Made by a program: the position numbers and the translations under genes
Notes under the pieces: model-generated
Told to the model about the DNA's origin: nothing
Database searches by the model: none
Seen by the model: the letters and a program-made list of their open reading frames with translations, nothing else
Shown: piece after piece, positions 1 to 6,414 of the stretch
How the letters are laid out: each line of letters starts with the position of its first letter
Numbering within the stretch: position 1 is the stretch's first letter
From: Planctomycetaceae bacterium
Lineage (GTDB): Bacteria; Planctomycetota; Planctomycetia; Pirellulales; Pirellulaceae
NCBI GenBank assembly: GCA_022614795.1
Contig: JAKEHX010000380.1
Location: forward strand, 1-7,603
Direction of reading: 5' to 3'
DNA length: 7,603 nt

Positions 1-1
1 G

Positions 2-3000
2 TGGCACAGCACGGCCTGGCATGCTTTGGTGCTGGACGGCGCTTCATCGATCTCGCTCCCCGTGCCCAGGGAGATCGCCGGACCGGGCGCTGACTTTACG
101 ATCGAAATGTGGGTCCGCTTTGATGCCCGGTTTCCGGAATCGCGACTGCTCCTGGCTGGTCCGCTGGAGCTGCATACGCTTCGCCCGCGGCTGGAGATTG
201 GAGGAGCGCCATCGATGCTCATGGCCGATCTCAAAAGCGGGCCGCTGGGAATCGCCGTCCGGGCGCCGGTACTGGGCGACCGGTGGCACCACTGGGCGGT
301 CGTCCGTGCCGGCCGGCAGCTTAAGCTGTTTGTCGACGGCCAGTCGCGTGCCGCTCTGCCGCTCGAAGATTCGTTTGCGATCGGCGCGCCGACGATGCTG
401 GTGGGCGGGCGCGGATTTCAAAGCGGCCCCAACCTCCGCGGGATGGTCCGCGAAATCCGCGTCTCGCGCGGCGCTCGCTACGCCCAGCCGTTTCGTCCTC
501 CCCTGCGCCTGGCCAAGGACGACCAGACGCTCGTTTTGCCGAAGTTCACGGCGGCCAAAGGGGACACGATCGAGGATCTCTCGGGCCACGGCCACCATGG
601 CGCGCGCGGCACGGCGCAGTGGCTGCCGCTCACGGTGGAGGAAGGCATCGTCCAGGCGGAGCTGCCGCCCGACCATCTCGACCTGAAGCGGACATTTTCC
701 GCGTCGATCCACACGTTGCGTGGTACCACCGAGAACAATCCGGCATTCTGTGATTCGACCAACGTCAAAGGCGTCTGCCAGATGCTCATCCCCTATCAGC
801 CGCTGGGGGATTATGACCTGGACCTGGAAGTGACGCGGCTGGAGGGCGAGGGGGGTCTGCTGTTTGGCCTGACGCTGGGACCCGACGGAAAGCAGCTGGC
901 GCTGGCCATCGAGGCGTTTCCCGACCAGGGAGGCCCCTACACCGGCATCTTGCCCTCGGAACTGACGGCGGTCGCGCCGCGGGCTTGCCTCGCGAAGCAC
1001 GAGCCGAAGTTGGTAACGGGAAAGCAGCAGCGGGTCGTCGTCCACGTCCGCAATCCGGCAACCAATCGGTACTCGGTGCGTGTCACGATCGACGGCTTCA
1101 CCGTCTGCAATGTGAGCGACTTCCTGGGCAACTCGATACTGCCGGGAGCGCTCAAAATGCCGCAGAAATCGGCTCTGTTCCTGGGCTCGTACGACGCAAA
1201 GGTCCGCTATCACTCGATCAAGCTGTTGCCGGCGAGAACGACTTCGGCGTCAACCGATGTGGCCTCCTCCGGCAATACGGGCACAGGCGGCTCGGTGAAT
1301 CCATTGGTTCCGGCAGTTTCAGCTGCCAGCGCGACGACGAGCGCTCCTACTACGGCGACGGCTGCCATGTCGGGCAAGGCCTGGCTCGCCGAGGGAGCCG
1401 AGAAGCTCGCCGTCCGCATGACGCGAGGCCGCTGGGTTGAGCTGCGCGAGAGCGAGCATTCCTGGTACGTCGTGCGCGATGCCTCGCCCAGCGAGTTCTT
1501 GCTCGCTGATCCGGTGCGCAACGTCGATCTCAGGCTGCGCGACACCGAGGTGGCGTTCCGCACGCCGTCGCAGGATTGGGCTCTACTGGGTCCGGGCCGC
1601 TGGGTCGATGTGGCCCAGCTTCCGGCATTTGCCCAGCGAACGCCGAGCGCCGTGCCAACCAGTCCAGCGTCGCAGAGCGAGTCGCCATGGCACGCCCTTG
1701 CGTTCGACGGCCGGTCGGCTCTGCGAATGACGCTGCCCTCGGAAATTACTCCCGAGCAGCGGGACTTCACGGTCGAAGCCTGGCTGCGGTTCGATCCTTG
1801 GCCGCAGGGGAGTCTGATTCGCCTGATGAATGTGGGTTCGCTGGCGATGTACGTCGGTCCGCAACGTGGCCCAGTGCCATCGGAAGGGCGCGAGCTGCAT
1901 TTGATCTTTGATCGGACCGTACATCGTTTTCCTCTGCCGGTGCGTGCCGAGCGGTGGACCCACCTGGCCCTCGTCCGCCAGGCCAACGAGCTGCGCCTTT
2001 ATTGCGACGGCAAGCCTGTCAAGACATTTAACGTCTCCGACCGCTTCACGCTCGATGGCAACGCGCAGACGCTTGTCTTCGGCCAGACCGGCGGCGGTTC
2101 GTCGTCGGGATTCAAAGGTCATTTGCGTGACTTTCGCGTGTCCAAGGCCGCCCGGTACGCCGCCCCGTTTACGCCGCCGCTCCGCTTCCCATCGGACGAA
2201 TCGACACTGATCTTGCCGAAGTTCGAATCCGATTCGCAGGATGCCGTGCAGGACCTTTCGCCCAGCGGCGCGAAGATCAATCGCGATCAGGCCCAGTGGA
2301 CCGCTCTCACCGTGCTGGGCGAGCTGACTGGCCGTGCCAGTGTTACTCCGCCCCCGCCAGCGACGGTTCAAAATCCGCCCACGATAGGCCAGCCGCCCGC
2401 GGTCACTGCGCGTCGTCCGGTCCCCGCGCCGGACGAATTGGCCCGGCGGCTGGCCGAGGCCCGCAAGATTTTCGAGGAGCAGCTCAAGGAAGCGGTCAGG
2501 CCGGCCCAGAAGGCGGCATTAGCCAAGACCATCCTCACCGCGGCCGACAACACCAGGAGCGACACCGACGCCCGCTACGTGCTGATCGACCTGGCCCGCA
2601 AGGTTTTCGTCCAGGCCGGCGAGGTGAACGACTCGTTGGCGGCGGCCAAACTGCTCGAAAAGGAGTTCGACGTCGCCGTGCTTTCGCTCATCGTGGCGAC
2701 GATCGAAGCACTCGATGCGACGACGCTCCCTCCCGAAGAGCGGTCGATCCTGGCGAAGACGGCGATCGAGCTGGCCGAAGAGCTGCTCGATGATGAGGAC
2801 TACGACGGTGCGGACAAACTCTCGACCATCGCCACCCAATCGGCCAACAAGCAGAAGGATGCCGAGTTGCGGAAGGACATCGTCCAGCGCCGCGGCCAGC
2901 TTGCCCGCGTGACGAACGCCGCCAGGGCCGCGCTGCCGAGCTTTGAGTTGCTCAAGACAAAGCCCGACGATAGGGCGGCCAACCTCGCGGCGGGCAAGTT

Positions 3001-3853
3001 CCGCTGCTTTGTCCTTGAAGACTGGGAGGCTGGCTTGCCGCTCCTGGCGAAGGGGGGCGATCCGCTATTTGCGACGCCGGCCTCGCTCGATGTCACGAGT
3101 TCGTCGGGCAAGTCGGACGCCTTGGTGGCCGCGGGCGAAGCCTGGCTCAAGCTGGCGGCGGATACCAAGGCCATCTCGCGCGAGGACCGGCCTGCCATCC
3201 AGCGGCGGGCCCGGCAGCAGTTGACCGCGGGCCTGGCCGGTACGGTGGGGCTGGAACGCGTGCGGATCGAAAAGCGCCTGGAGGAGCTGAAAGGCGTTGA
3301 CGCCGCCTCGCCCAGGCGGAACACCAGAGCGCGAATTTCCCGGGCCGCCGTGCTCCCCGGCCTGATCGGCCGCGTCGTCGTGCGCGGGCAGGACGCGGGG
3401 ATCATTGTCACCTACCAGCCCGGCTATACGGTGACGCAAGAAGACGTGCAAAAACTTCAGGCCGCAGCAGGCGCTACCCCCAGCGATCCGCTGCGAATCG
3501 ACCTGATCGGCGTGCTCACGCTGGCGACCGACGCGCAGCTTGAGGTGCGCCATGCCGGCGGCTCTTCCTCGGGTGGCGTGCACACGTTTTTCCTCAGTTC
3601 CCAGAACATCAGCGAGATCGGTGACGACCGCAGCAAAGACGACACGCGCACCTTGCCGCTCGTGAAAGGCCAGCATCCGCTGCGCTGGGTGCTGACGGGC
3701 GGAGATCTGGGCACCGCGCTCCTCTCGCTCGTGCCCGTCGATACCGCGGGCAAGCCGCTCCCTGGGGCCGCCGCGGTCCAGTATTCGCGTGACATGAACG
3801 TCCTGGCCCGTAGCGTGCCCTACAGGCAAGAGATCAAGTGGGGCACCGAGTAG
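2..3853 (+). CDS. Large multi-domain protein with two LamG (concanavalin A-like) domains, 5' end cut by the window
   Basis: Function unknown. The frame is open from base 2 to the TAG at 3851-3853 (about 1,283 residues). An in-frame TTG at 26 is not the start: the residues before it (WHAL at 17-28) align with WHAL at 1688-1699 of the second LamG, so the gene begins left of the window. Modules in order by base: LamG 1 (17-640); a second jelly-roll-like domain, perhaps DUF1080-related (about 640-1230); an Ala/Ser/Thr linker (1230-1375); a Trp/Gly-rich beta module with GRWVEL and GRWVDV (1376-1630); LamG 2 (1688-2320); a Pro-rich linker (2341-2430); a long charged, helical, TPR-like region (2433-3300) with DWEAGLPLL near 3023; and a C-terminal beta domain (3346-3850). 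LamG folds usually bind carbohydrate or protein ligands. The helical and C-terminal modules recur in planctomycete hypothetical proteins (from memory). Surface or periplasmic location is inferred, because the N-terminus is missing. The domain calls are firm; the role is not. Confidence 0.9.
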   Translation, partial: WHSTAWHALVLDGASSISLPVPREIAGPGADFTIEMWVRFDARFPESRLLLAGPLELHTLRPRLEIGGAPSMLMADLKSGPLGIAVRAPVLGDRWHHWAVVRAGRQLKLFVDGQSRAALPLEDSFAIGAPTMLVGGRGFQSGPNLRGMVREIRVSRGARYAQPFRPPLRLAKDDQTLVLPKFTAAKGDTIEDLSGHGHHGARGTAQWLPLTVEEGIVQAELPPDHLDLKRTFSASIHTLRGTTENNPAFCDSTNVKGVCQMLIPYQPLGDYDLDLEVTRLEGEGGLLFGLTLGPDGKQLALAIEAFPDQGGPYTGILPSELTAVAPRACLAKHEPKLVTGKQQRVVVHVRNPATNRYSVRVTIDGFTVCNVSDFLGNSILPGALKMPQKSALFLGSYDAKVRYHSIKLLPARTTSASTDVASSGNTGTGGSVNPLVPAVSAASATTSAPTTATAAMSGKAWLAEGAEKLAVRMTRGRWVELRESEHSWYVVRDASPSEFLLADPVRNVDLRLRDTEVAFRTPSQDWALLGPGRWVDVAQLPAFAQRTPSAVPTSPASQSESPWHALAFDGRSALRMTLPSEITPEQRDFTVEAWLRFDPWPQGSLIRLMNVGSLAMYVGPQRGPVPSEGRELHLIFDRTVHRFPLPVRAERWTHLALVRQANELRLYCDGKPVKTFNVSDRFTLDGNAQTLVFGQTGGGSSSGFKGHLRDFRVSKAARYAAPFTPPLRFPSDESTLILPKFESDSQDAVQDLSPSGAKINRDQAQWTALTVLGELTGRASVTPPPPATVQNPPTIGQPPAVTARRPVPAPDELARRLAEARKIFEEQLKEAVRPAQKAALAKTILTAADNTRSDTDARYVLIDLARKVFVQAGEVNDSLAAAKLLEKEFDVAVLSLIVATIEALDATTLPPEERSILAKTAIELAEELLDDEDYDGADKLSTIATQSANKQKDAELRKDIVQRRGQLARVTNAARAALPSFELLKTKPDDRAANLAAGKFRCFVLEDWEAGLPLLAKGGDPLFATPASLDVTSSSGKSDALVAAGEAWLKLAADTKAISREDRPAIQRRARQQLTAGLAGTVGLERVRIEKRLEELKGVDAASPRRNTRARISRAAVLPGLIGRVVVRGQDAGIIVTYQPGYTVTQEDVQKLQAAAGATPSDPLRIDLIGVLTLATDAQLEVRHAGGSSSGGVHTFFLSSQNISEIGDDRSKDDTRTLPLVKGQHPLRWVLTGGDLGTALLSLVPVDTAGKPLPGAAAVQYSRDMNVLARSVPYRQEIKWGTE
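17..2320 (+). repeat. Duplicated LamG unit inside the large protein
   Basis: Two protein-level repeats cover about 17-640 and 1688-2320. Landmarks share one offset: WHAL at 17 and 1688, and RW(H/T)H at 281 and 1952, both 1,671 bases apart. The closing QW motif lies at 617 and 2294, an offset of 1,677, so only two codons of net difference arise over the unit. Shared motifs include FT(I/V)E.W(V/L)RF, RW.H.A.VR, L.L(F/Y).DG, R..RVS..ARYA.PF.PPLR and L(V/I)LPKF. The copies are clearly diverged in sequence, so this is an old domain duplication and not a recent DNA repeat. Confidence 0.9.
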
Positions 3854-3889
3854 TCGTCGTTGCGGCGCCAATGCCGGTAATCGCGTGGT

Positions 3890-4381
3890 TTACGCGTGCG
3901 CTGCCTTGTAGAGGTTCAGCGTGATGTGGGCCTGCCCCTGATGGTGCGCCTCGTGCCACGACAGGATGTGCAGCACATCGACGAGCATCAGCTTCCGCTC
4001 CTTGAGTGCCTCGGGAATCGTCCCCAGGTCCTTGTCGCCGAATCGGGCCAGCGTAGCCAGTAAGTGCTCGCGCGATTCGGACAGCAACCGGCGAATCGTC
4101 TCGCCCGAAGGAATCTCGTCGTCCGGCGTGCTGCCGCCGCGAAACCTCGGCACCAGGTCCGGCCAGGCAGGCTTCGAGCCAGGCACCAGCCGCTCGGTCG
4201 CGAACAATTCCTCCGTGATCGCCAGGTGCGTGAGTTGCCAGGCGACGTGGGCCCGCCCGGGTCCGGGCCGCCAGCCGAGCACGCGCTGCGGCTCCTTCTC
4301 CTGAAGGGCCCGGTCGAGCGTCGCCAGGGTGCGGACGCGATTGAAGCCGATGGCGGCGATAGTGCTGTGCAATGTGCTCAT
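3890..4381 (-). CDS. DinB-family (DinB/YfiT-like) putative metal-dependent enzyme
   Basis: A 163-residue protein, the usual length for a single DinB/YfiT four-helix-bundle domain. The family binds a divalent metal through three histidines. Here the likely ligands are H52 in the segment AWQLTHLA, and H143 and H147 in WHEAHHQGQ near the C-terminus, which is the family's H-x3-H signature. Known members include bacillithiol or mycothiol-dependent transferases and damage-induced proteins of unknown activity; the substrate cannot be told from sequence. I chose the ATG at 4379-4381. A TTG ten codons upstream (4409-4411) would extend the protein, but family members usually begin just before the first helix. 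Neither start has a clear Shine-Dalgarno. The gene converges on the LamG gene with 36 bases between stops and is divergent from the DUF1559 gene. The product is probably cytoplasmic, as there is no signal peptide. Confidence 0.88.
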   Translation of the reverse strand: MSTLHSTIAAIGFNRVRTLATLDRALQEKEPQRVLGWRPGPGRAHVAWQLTHLAITEELFATERLVPGSKPAWPDLVPRFRGGSTPDDEIPSGETIRRLLSESREHLLATLARFGDKDLGTIPEALKERKLMLVDVLHILSWHEAHHQGQAHITLNLYKAAHA

Positions 4382-4555
4382 GGCAGGCCCCAGGACTCGC
4401 GCAACGAACAAAACTCACGCTAGAGCCGTACCTTATTGCGCGGTGCTGCTGTCCGCCACACCCCCGGGGCACGCCATTCGGCGACGGATTGCATATGAAT
4501 ATCAAATACATAGACCAGCAGTGTGCGAAGTTGCGGAAATGCAATTCATGTGCAC

Positions 4556-4584
4556 TTGACTGGCTGGGGCAAGTTCGCTCCAAT
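4556..4584 (+). promoter_or_regulatory. Candidate promoter for the DUF1559 gene
   Basis: TTGACT (4556-4561) and TCCAAT (4579-4584) are separated by 17 bases. They match the sigma70-type consensus at five and four of six positions. A start near 4591 would leave a leader of about 44 bases before the ATG at 4635. This is prediction by eye only; planctomycete promoters are poorly defined. Confidence 0.35.
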
Positions 4585-4590
4585 GGAGCG
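4576..4590. promoter_or_regulatory. Operator-like 15-base palindrome
   Basis: CGCTCCA (4576-4582), one central A, and TGGAGCG (4584-4590) form perfect seven-base arms. The palindrome covers the proposed -10 box of the DUF1559 promoter, where a bound repressor would block initiation. It could also form a small hairpin at the start of the transcript or be chance. No regulator gene is nearby to test the idea. Confidence 0.3.
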
Positions 4591-4634
4591 TCGTGACGTT
4601 TGGCATCCTGGAACACCGCCACAGAGGCTTGGCC

Positions 4635-5498
4635 ATGACCTGCCGCCGCCCCGCATTCACCCTCGTCGAACTGCTCGTCGTCATCGCCATCATAGGCATC
4701 CTCGTCGGCCTCCTCTTGCCAGCCGTCCAGATGGCCCGCGAAGCCGCCCGCGCCGCGTCGTGCAAGAACAACCTCAAACAGCTCGGCCTAGCCCTGCACA
4801 ACTACCACGACTGCATGGGGCAGATTCCCTACGGTTGGATCGCCGACCAGCCGGAAGGCGTTCCGGGCTGGGGCTGGTCCACGGGCCTTCTGGCCCAGCT
4901 CGAACAGGAGGCCGTCGAGCAGAACTTGATCAAACGCCACCTGCCGATCGCCGATCCGGCCAACCAGGCGGCCCGCGAGCACGTGCTGCCGATCCTGATC
5001 TGCCCGTCAGATTCCGGTCCGCGCGTCTTTCAGATCGGGGCCGACGACGCAACCGGGCCCAATCATGACAGCGGCACTCCCGTCTTCCTGGTCGCCAAGA
5101 GCAATTACGTCGGCGTCTTCGGCACGATCGAAGTTGAGGACGCTCCGTCCGACGGCGACGGCGTCTTCTTCCACAACAGCAACATCCGCTTCGCCGACAT
5201 CGTCGATGGGCTCTCGAATACGCTCGTCGTCGGCGAGCGTCGCTCGAAGCTGGGCGGGTCGGTGTGGAGCGGCGTCATCGAGGGGGTCGCGGAGCCGATG
5301 GTCCGGATCGTGGGGATCGCCGACCACACTCCCAACCACCCCTCCGGCCATTTCGACGACTTCTCCAGCCACCACCCGTCGGGCGTCCACTTTCTCCTGG
5401 GGGATGGCAGCGTCAGCCGCTTTAACGACACGATCGACCTGGCCGTCTATCAGGCCCTCTGTACCCGTGGCGGCCAGGAAGCGGTGCAGGCGCCGTAG
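4635..5498 (+). CDS. DUF1559 prepilin-like protein with H-x9-DG motif
   Basis: A 287-residue type IV pseudopilin-like protein of the DUF1559 family, hugely expanded in planctomycetes; function unknown, probably an exported envelope protein. Residues 1-7 (MTCRRPA) are a short basic leader. They are followed by FTLVELLVVIAIIGILVGLL, the class III signal anchor with Glu at +5 (E12). Prepilin peptidase would cut at A7/F8, where Gly is more usual than Ala. Family motifs follow: SCKNNLKQLGLALHNYHD near residues 41-58, CPSD at 123-126, SNY at 156-158, DGLSNT at 191-196, GER at 200-202, and H247-x9-D257-G258 near the end. The ATG at 4635 has AGAGG seven bases upstream and gives the normal short leader. 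An upstream GTG at 4593 would add 14 residues and is unlikely. No pilus assembly genes are adjacent, so this is a stand-alone member. Confidence 0.95.
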   Translation: MTCRRPAFTLVELLVVIAIIGILVGLLLPAVQMAREAARAASCKNNLKQLGLALHNYHDCMGQIPYGWIADQPEGVPGWGWSTGLLAQLEQEAVEQNLIKRHLPIADPANQAAREHVLPILICPSDSGPRVFQIGADDATGPNHDSGTPVFLVAKSNYVGVFGTIEVEDAPSDGDGVFFHNSNIRFADIVDGLSNTLVVGERRSKLGGSVWSGVIEGVAEPMVRIVGIADHTPNHPSGHFDDFSSHHPSGVHFLLGDGSVSRFNDTIDLAVYQALCTRGGQEAVQAP

Positions 5499-5577
5499 GA
5501 TCGGTTACATGGTGCGCGGGCATGCGATAATCTCCGGCGATATTCGCGTAGAATTAGCGCAGTCCACGGAGAAAGCA

Positions 5578-5907
5578 ATGGCCTATAGCCAGTCCCTGGC
5601 CGATCGCGTCCGGCAAGTGCTGGGGCAGCGGCGCGGCCTCGTCGAAAAAAAGATGTTCGGCGGCGTCGGCTTTCTGCTCGGCGGCAATATCTGCGTCGGC
5701 GTTTGGAAAACCTCGCTTATCGTCCGGCTCGGCCCCGAGCAATACGACGAAGCACTCGCCCAGCCGCACGTGGGCGAATTCGACATCACGGGCCGGCCGA
5801 TGCGGGGCTGGGTGCTGGTCGAAGCGGACGGCCTGGACGACGACGGCCAGCTCCGCTCTTGGATCGACCGAAGCCTACAATTTGTCGCCACGCTGCCGGT
5901 AAAGTAG
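5578..5907 (+). CDS. TfoX N-terminal domain protein
   Basis: A 109-residue protein that is essentially one TfoX_N domain (usual length about 100). Visible signatures are KKMFGGVGF at residues 24-32, a glycine turn and strand GGNICVGV (35-42), IVRLGP (48-53), TGRPMRGWV (71-79) and the closing FVATLP. TfoX/Sxy of gamma-proteobacteria activates competence genes, but it also has a C-terminal domain that is absent here. Stand-alone TfoX_N proteins are common and have no established function, so no competence role is claimed. The start is set by GGAG at 5568-5571, six bases before the ATG. An in-frame ATG at 5509 would add 23 residues that do not fit the family. The gene lies 79 bases after DUF1559; a TAGAAT at 5549-5554 could be part of its own -10 box, but no matching -35 is visible. 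Confidence 0.9.
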   Translation: MAYSQSLADRVRQVLGQRRGLVEKKMFGGVGFLLGGNICVGVWKTSLIVRLGPEQYDEALAQPHVGEFDITGRPMRGWVLVEADGLDDDGQLRSWIDRSLQFVATLPVK

Positions 5908-5925
5908 CAACTTCAACTTTCTCTC

Positions 5926-5978
5926 AGCGGGCTTCAGCCGGTTTCCCGTCTGCCACCAGCTTTAGCTTTAGCTGGTGG
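5926..5978. repeat. Pair of REP-like inverted repeats
   Basis: Two hairpins lie 10 bases apart, just after the TfoX_N gene. The first is imperfect: GGCT (5930-5933), loop TC, AGCC (5936-5939), with further outer pairs past one G-G mismatch. The second is perfect: CCACCAGCT (5953-5961), an eight-base loop TTAGCTTT, AGCTGGTGG (5970-5978). GGCTnnAGCC-type and CCACC...GGTGG palindromes recall repetitive extragenic elements I associate with planctomycete genomes (from memory). The second hairpin could also end transcription of the TfoX_N gene, but no T tract follows. Confidence 0.5.
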
Positions 5979-6117
5979 ACCGCCGTTGTCGGTGTGGAGC
6001 GAATTTTCCGCGCCGCCCTTCGCAGCGACCTTCCCCATCCTCGCCATCTATCGCGGCCCCGACGCCTGGCGCACCATTTGCTTAAAGGCGGCGGGCAGAT
6101 TTGTTCGTTCGGGGTGA

Positions 6118-6145
6118 TTGACAGGACTTGTTCGTCACCTAAATT
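6118..6145 (+). promoter_or_regulatory. Possible promoter upstream of the acidic repeat protein
   Basis: A perfect TTGACA (6118-6123) is followed after 16 bases by TAAATT (6140-6145, four of six matches to TATAAT). It lies in a locally AT-richer stretch, about 270 bases before the start codon at 6415. The long leader makes the assignment uncertain. Confidence 0.3.
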
Positions 6146-6400
6146 GCTCCCAATATCCGGGCCTAGGTGGAAGTCCTCTGGGCTAAGAGTCAACCAGCTA
6201 CCCGTAAAACCGGAGCTTCATCACCAAGCTCGTTCTTGAGCATTCGCGGCGCGATCGGCGTCGCAGGCCGTTTCCGGAAATCTCTCGACTCAGACGGCCC
6301 CGAGGAAGAGGCGTAATCTAGCCCGGCGCTTGCTTGGGGGGCATCGCGCGCCCTGCTGTGCTGGGCCAGTTTCTGGTTGGTTTCGTTACCCGTTCCCTCA

Positions 6401-6406
6401 AGGAGG
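6401..6406 (+). promoter_or_regulatory. Strong Shine-Dalgarno of the acidic repeat protein
   Basis: AGGAGG stands eight bases before the ATG at 6415. It is the closest match to the anti-Shine-Dalgarno in the window. It decides the start over upstream in-frame codons such as the one at 6334, and it suggests efficient translation. Confidence 0.8.
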
Positions 6407-6414
6407 GCAACACC

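Larger units (their letters stand above)
5908..6414. other. Gene-poor stretch between TfoX_N and the acidic repeat protein
   Basis: About 507 bases without a supported gene. It begins with the REP-like hairpin pair (5926-5978). It holds a possible promoter (6118-6145), a perfect ten-base palindrome TTTCCGGAAA (6271-6280) and the six-base arms GGCCGT (6266-6271) and ACGGCC (6294-6299), which could form a leader hairpin. A short open frame (5992-6117, GTG start, 41 residues) has GC-rich third positions but no ribosome binding site and no recognisable product. Base composition drops toward AT between about 6100 and 6240. If the promoter is real, the leader of the repeat-protein mRNA is about 260 bases. 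Confidence 0.6.

Noticed and set aside
44..1213. A 389-codon open frame on the - strand inside the LamG gene
   Set aside because: It lies fully antisense to a frame with clear LamG motifs; its translation is rich in Arg/Gln/His without domain motifs, the usual shadow of a GC-rich gene.
3854..3889. Bidirectional terminator between the convergent LamG and DinB genes
   Set aside because: Only a weak four-base stem (CGGC/GCCG) is visible and no T tract on either strand.
4382..4411. TTG start ten codons upstream for the DinB protein
   Set aside because: TTG is a rarer start, has no clear Shine-Dalgarno, and would add residues not needed for the first helix of the bundle.
3834..4622. A 262-codon - strand frame over the DinB gene
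   Set aside because: It overlaps the DinB frame on the same strand; only the DinB frame contains the His ligands and HEAHH motif.
4593..4634. GTG start for the DUF1559 protein
   Set aside because: It would make a 21-residue pre-leader, while the ATG at 4635 gives the normal short basic leader and has AGAGG at a good distance.
5578..5907. TfoX/Sxy competence regulator
   Set aside because: Only the N-terminal domain is present and no competence genes are nearby; the domain alone does not support that function.
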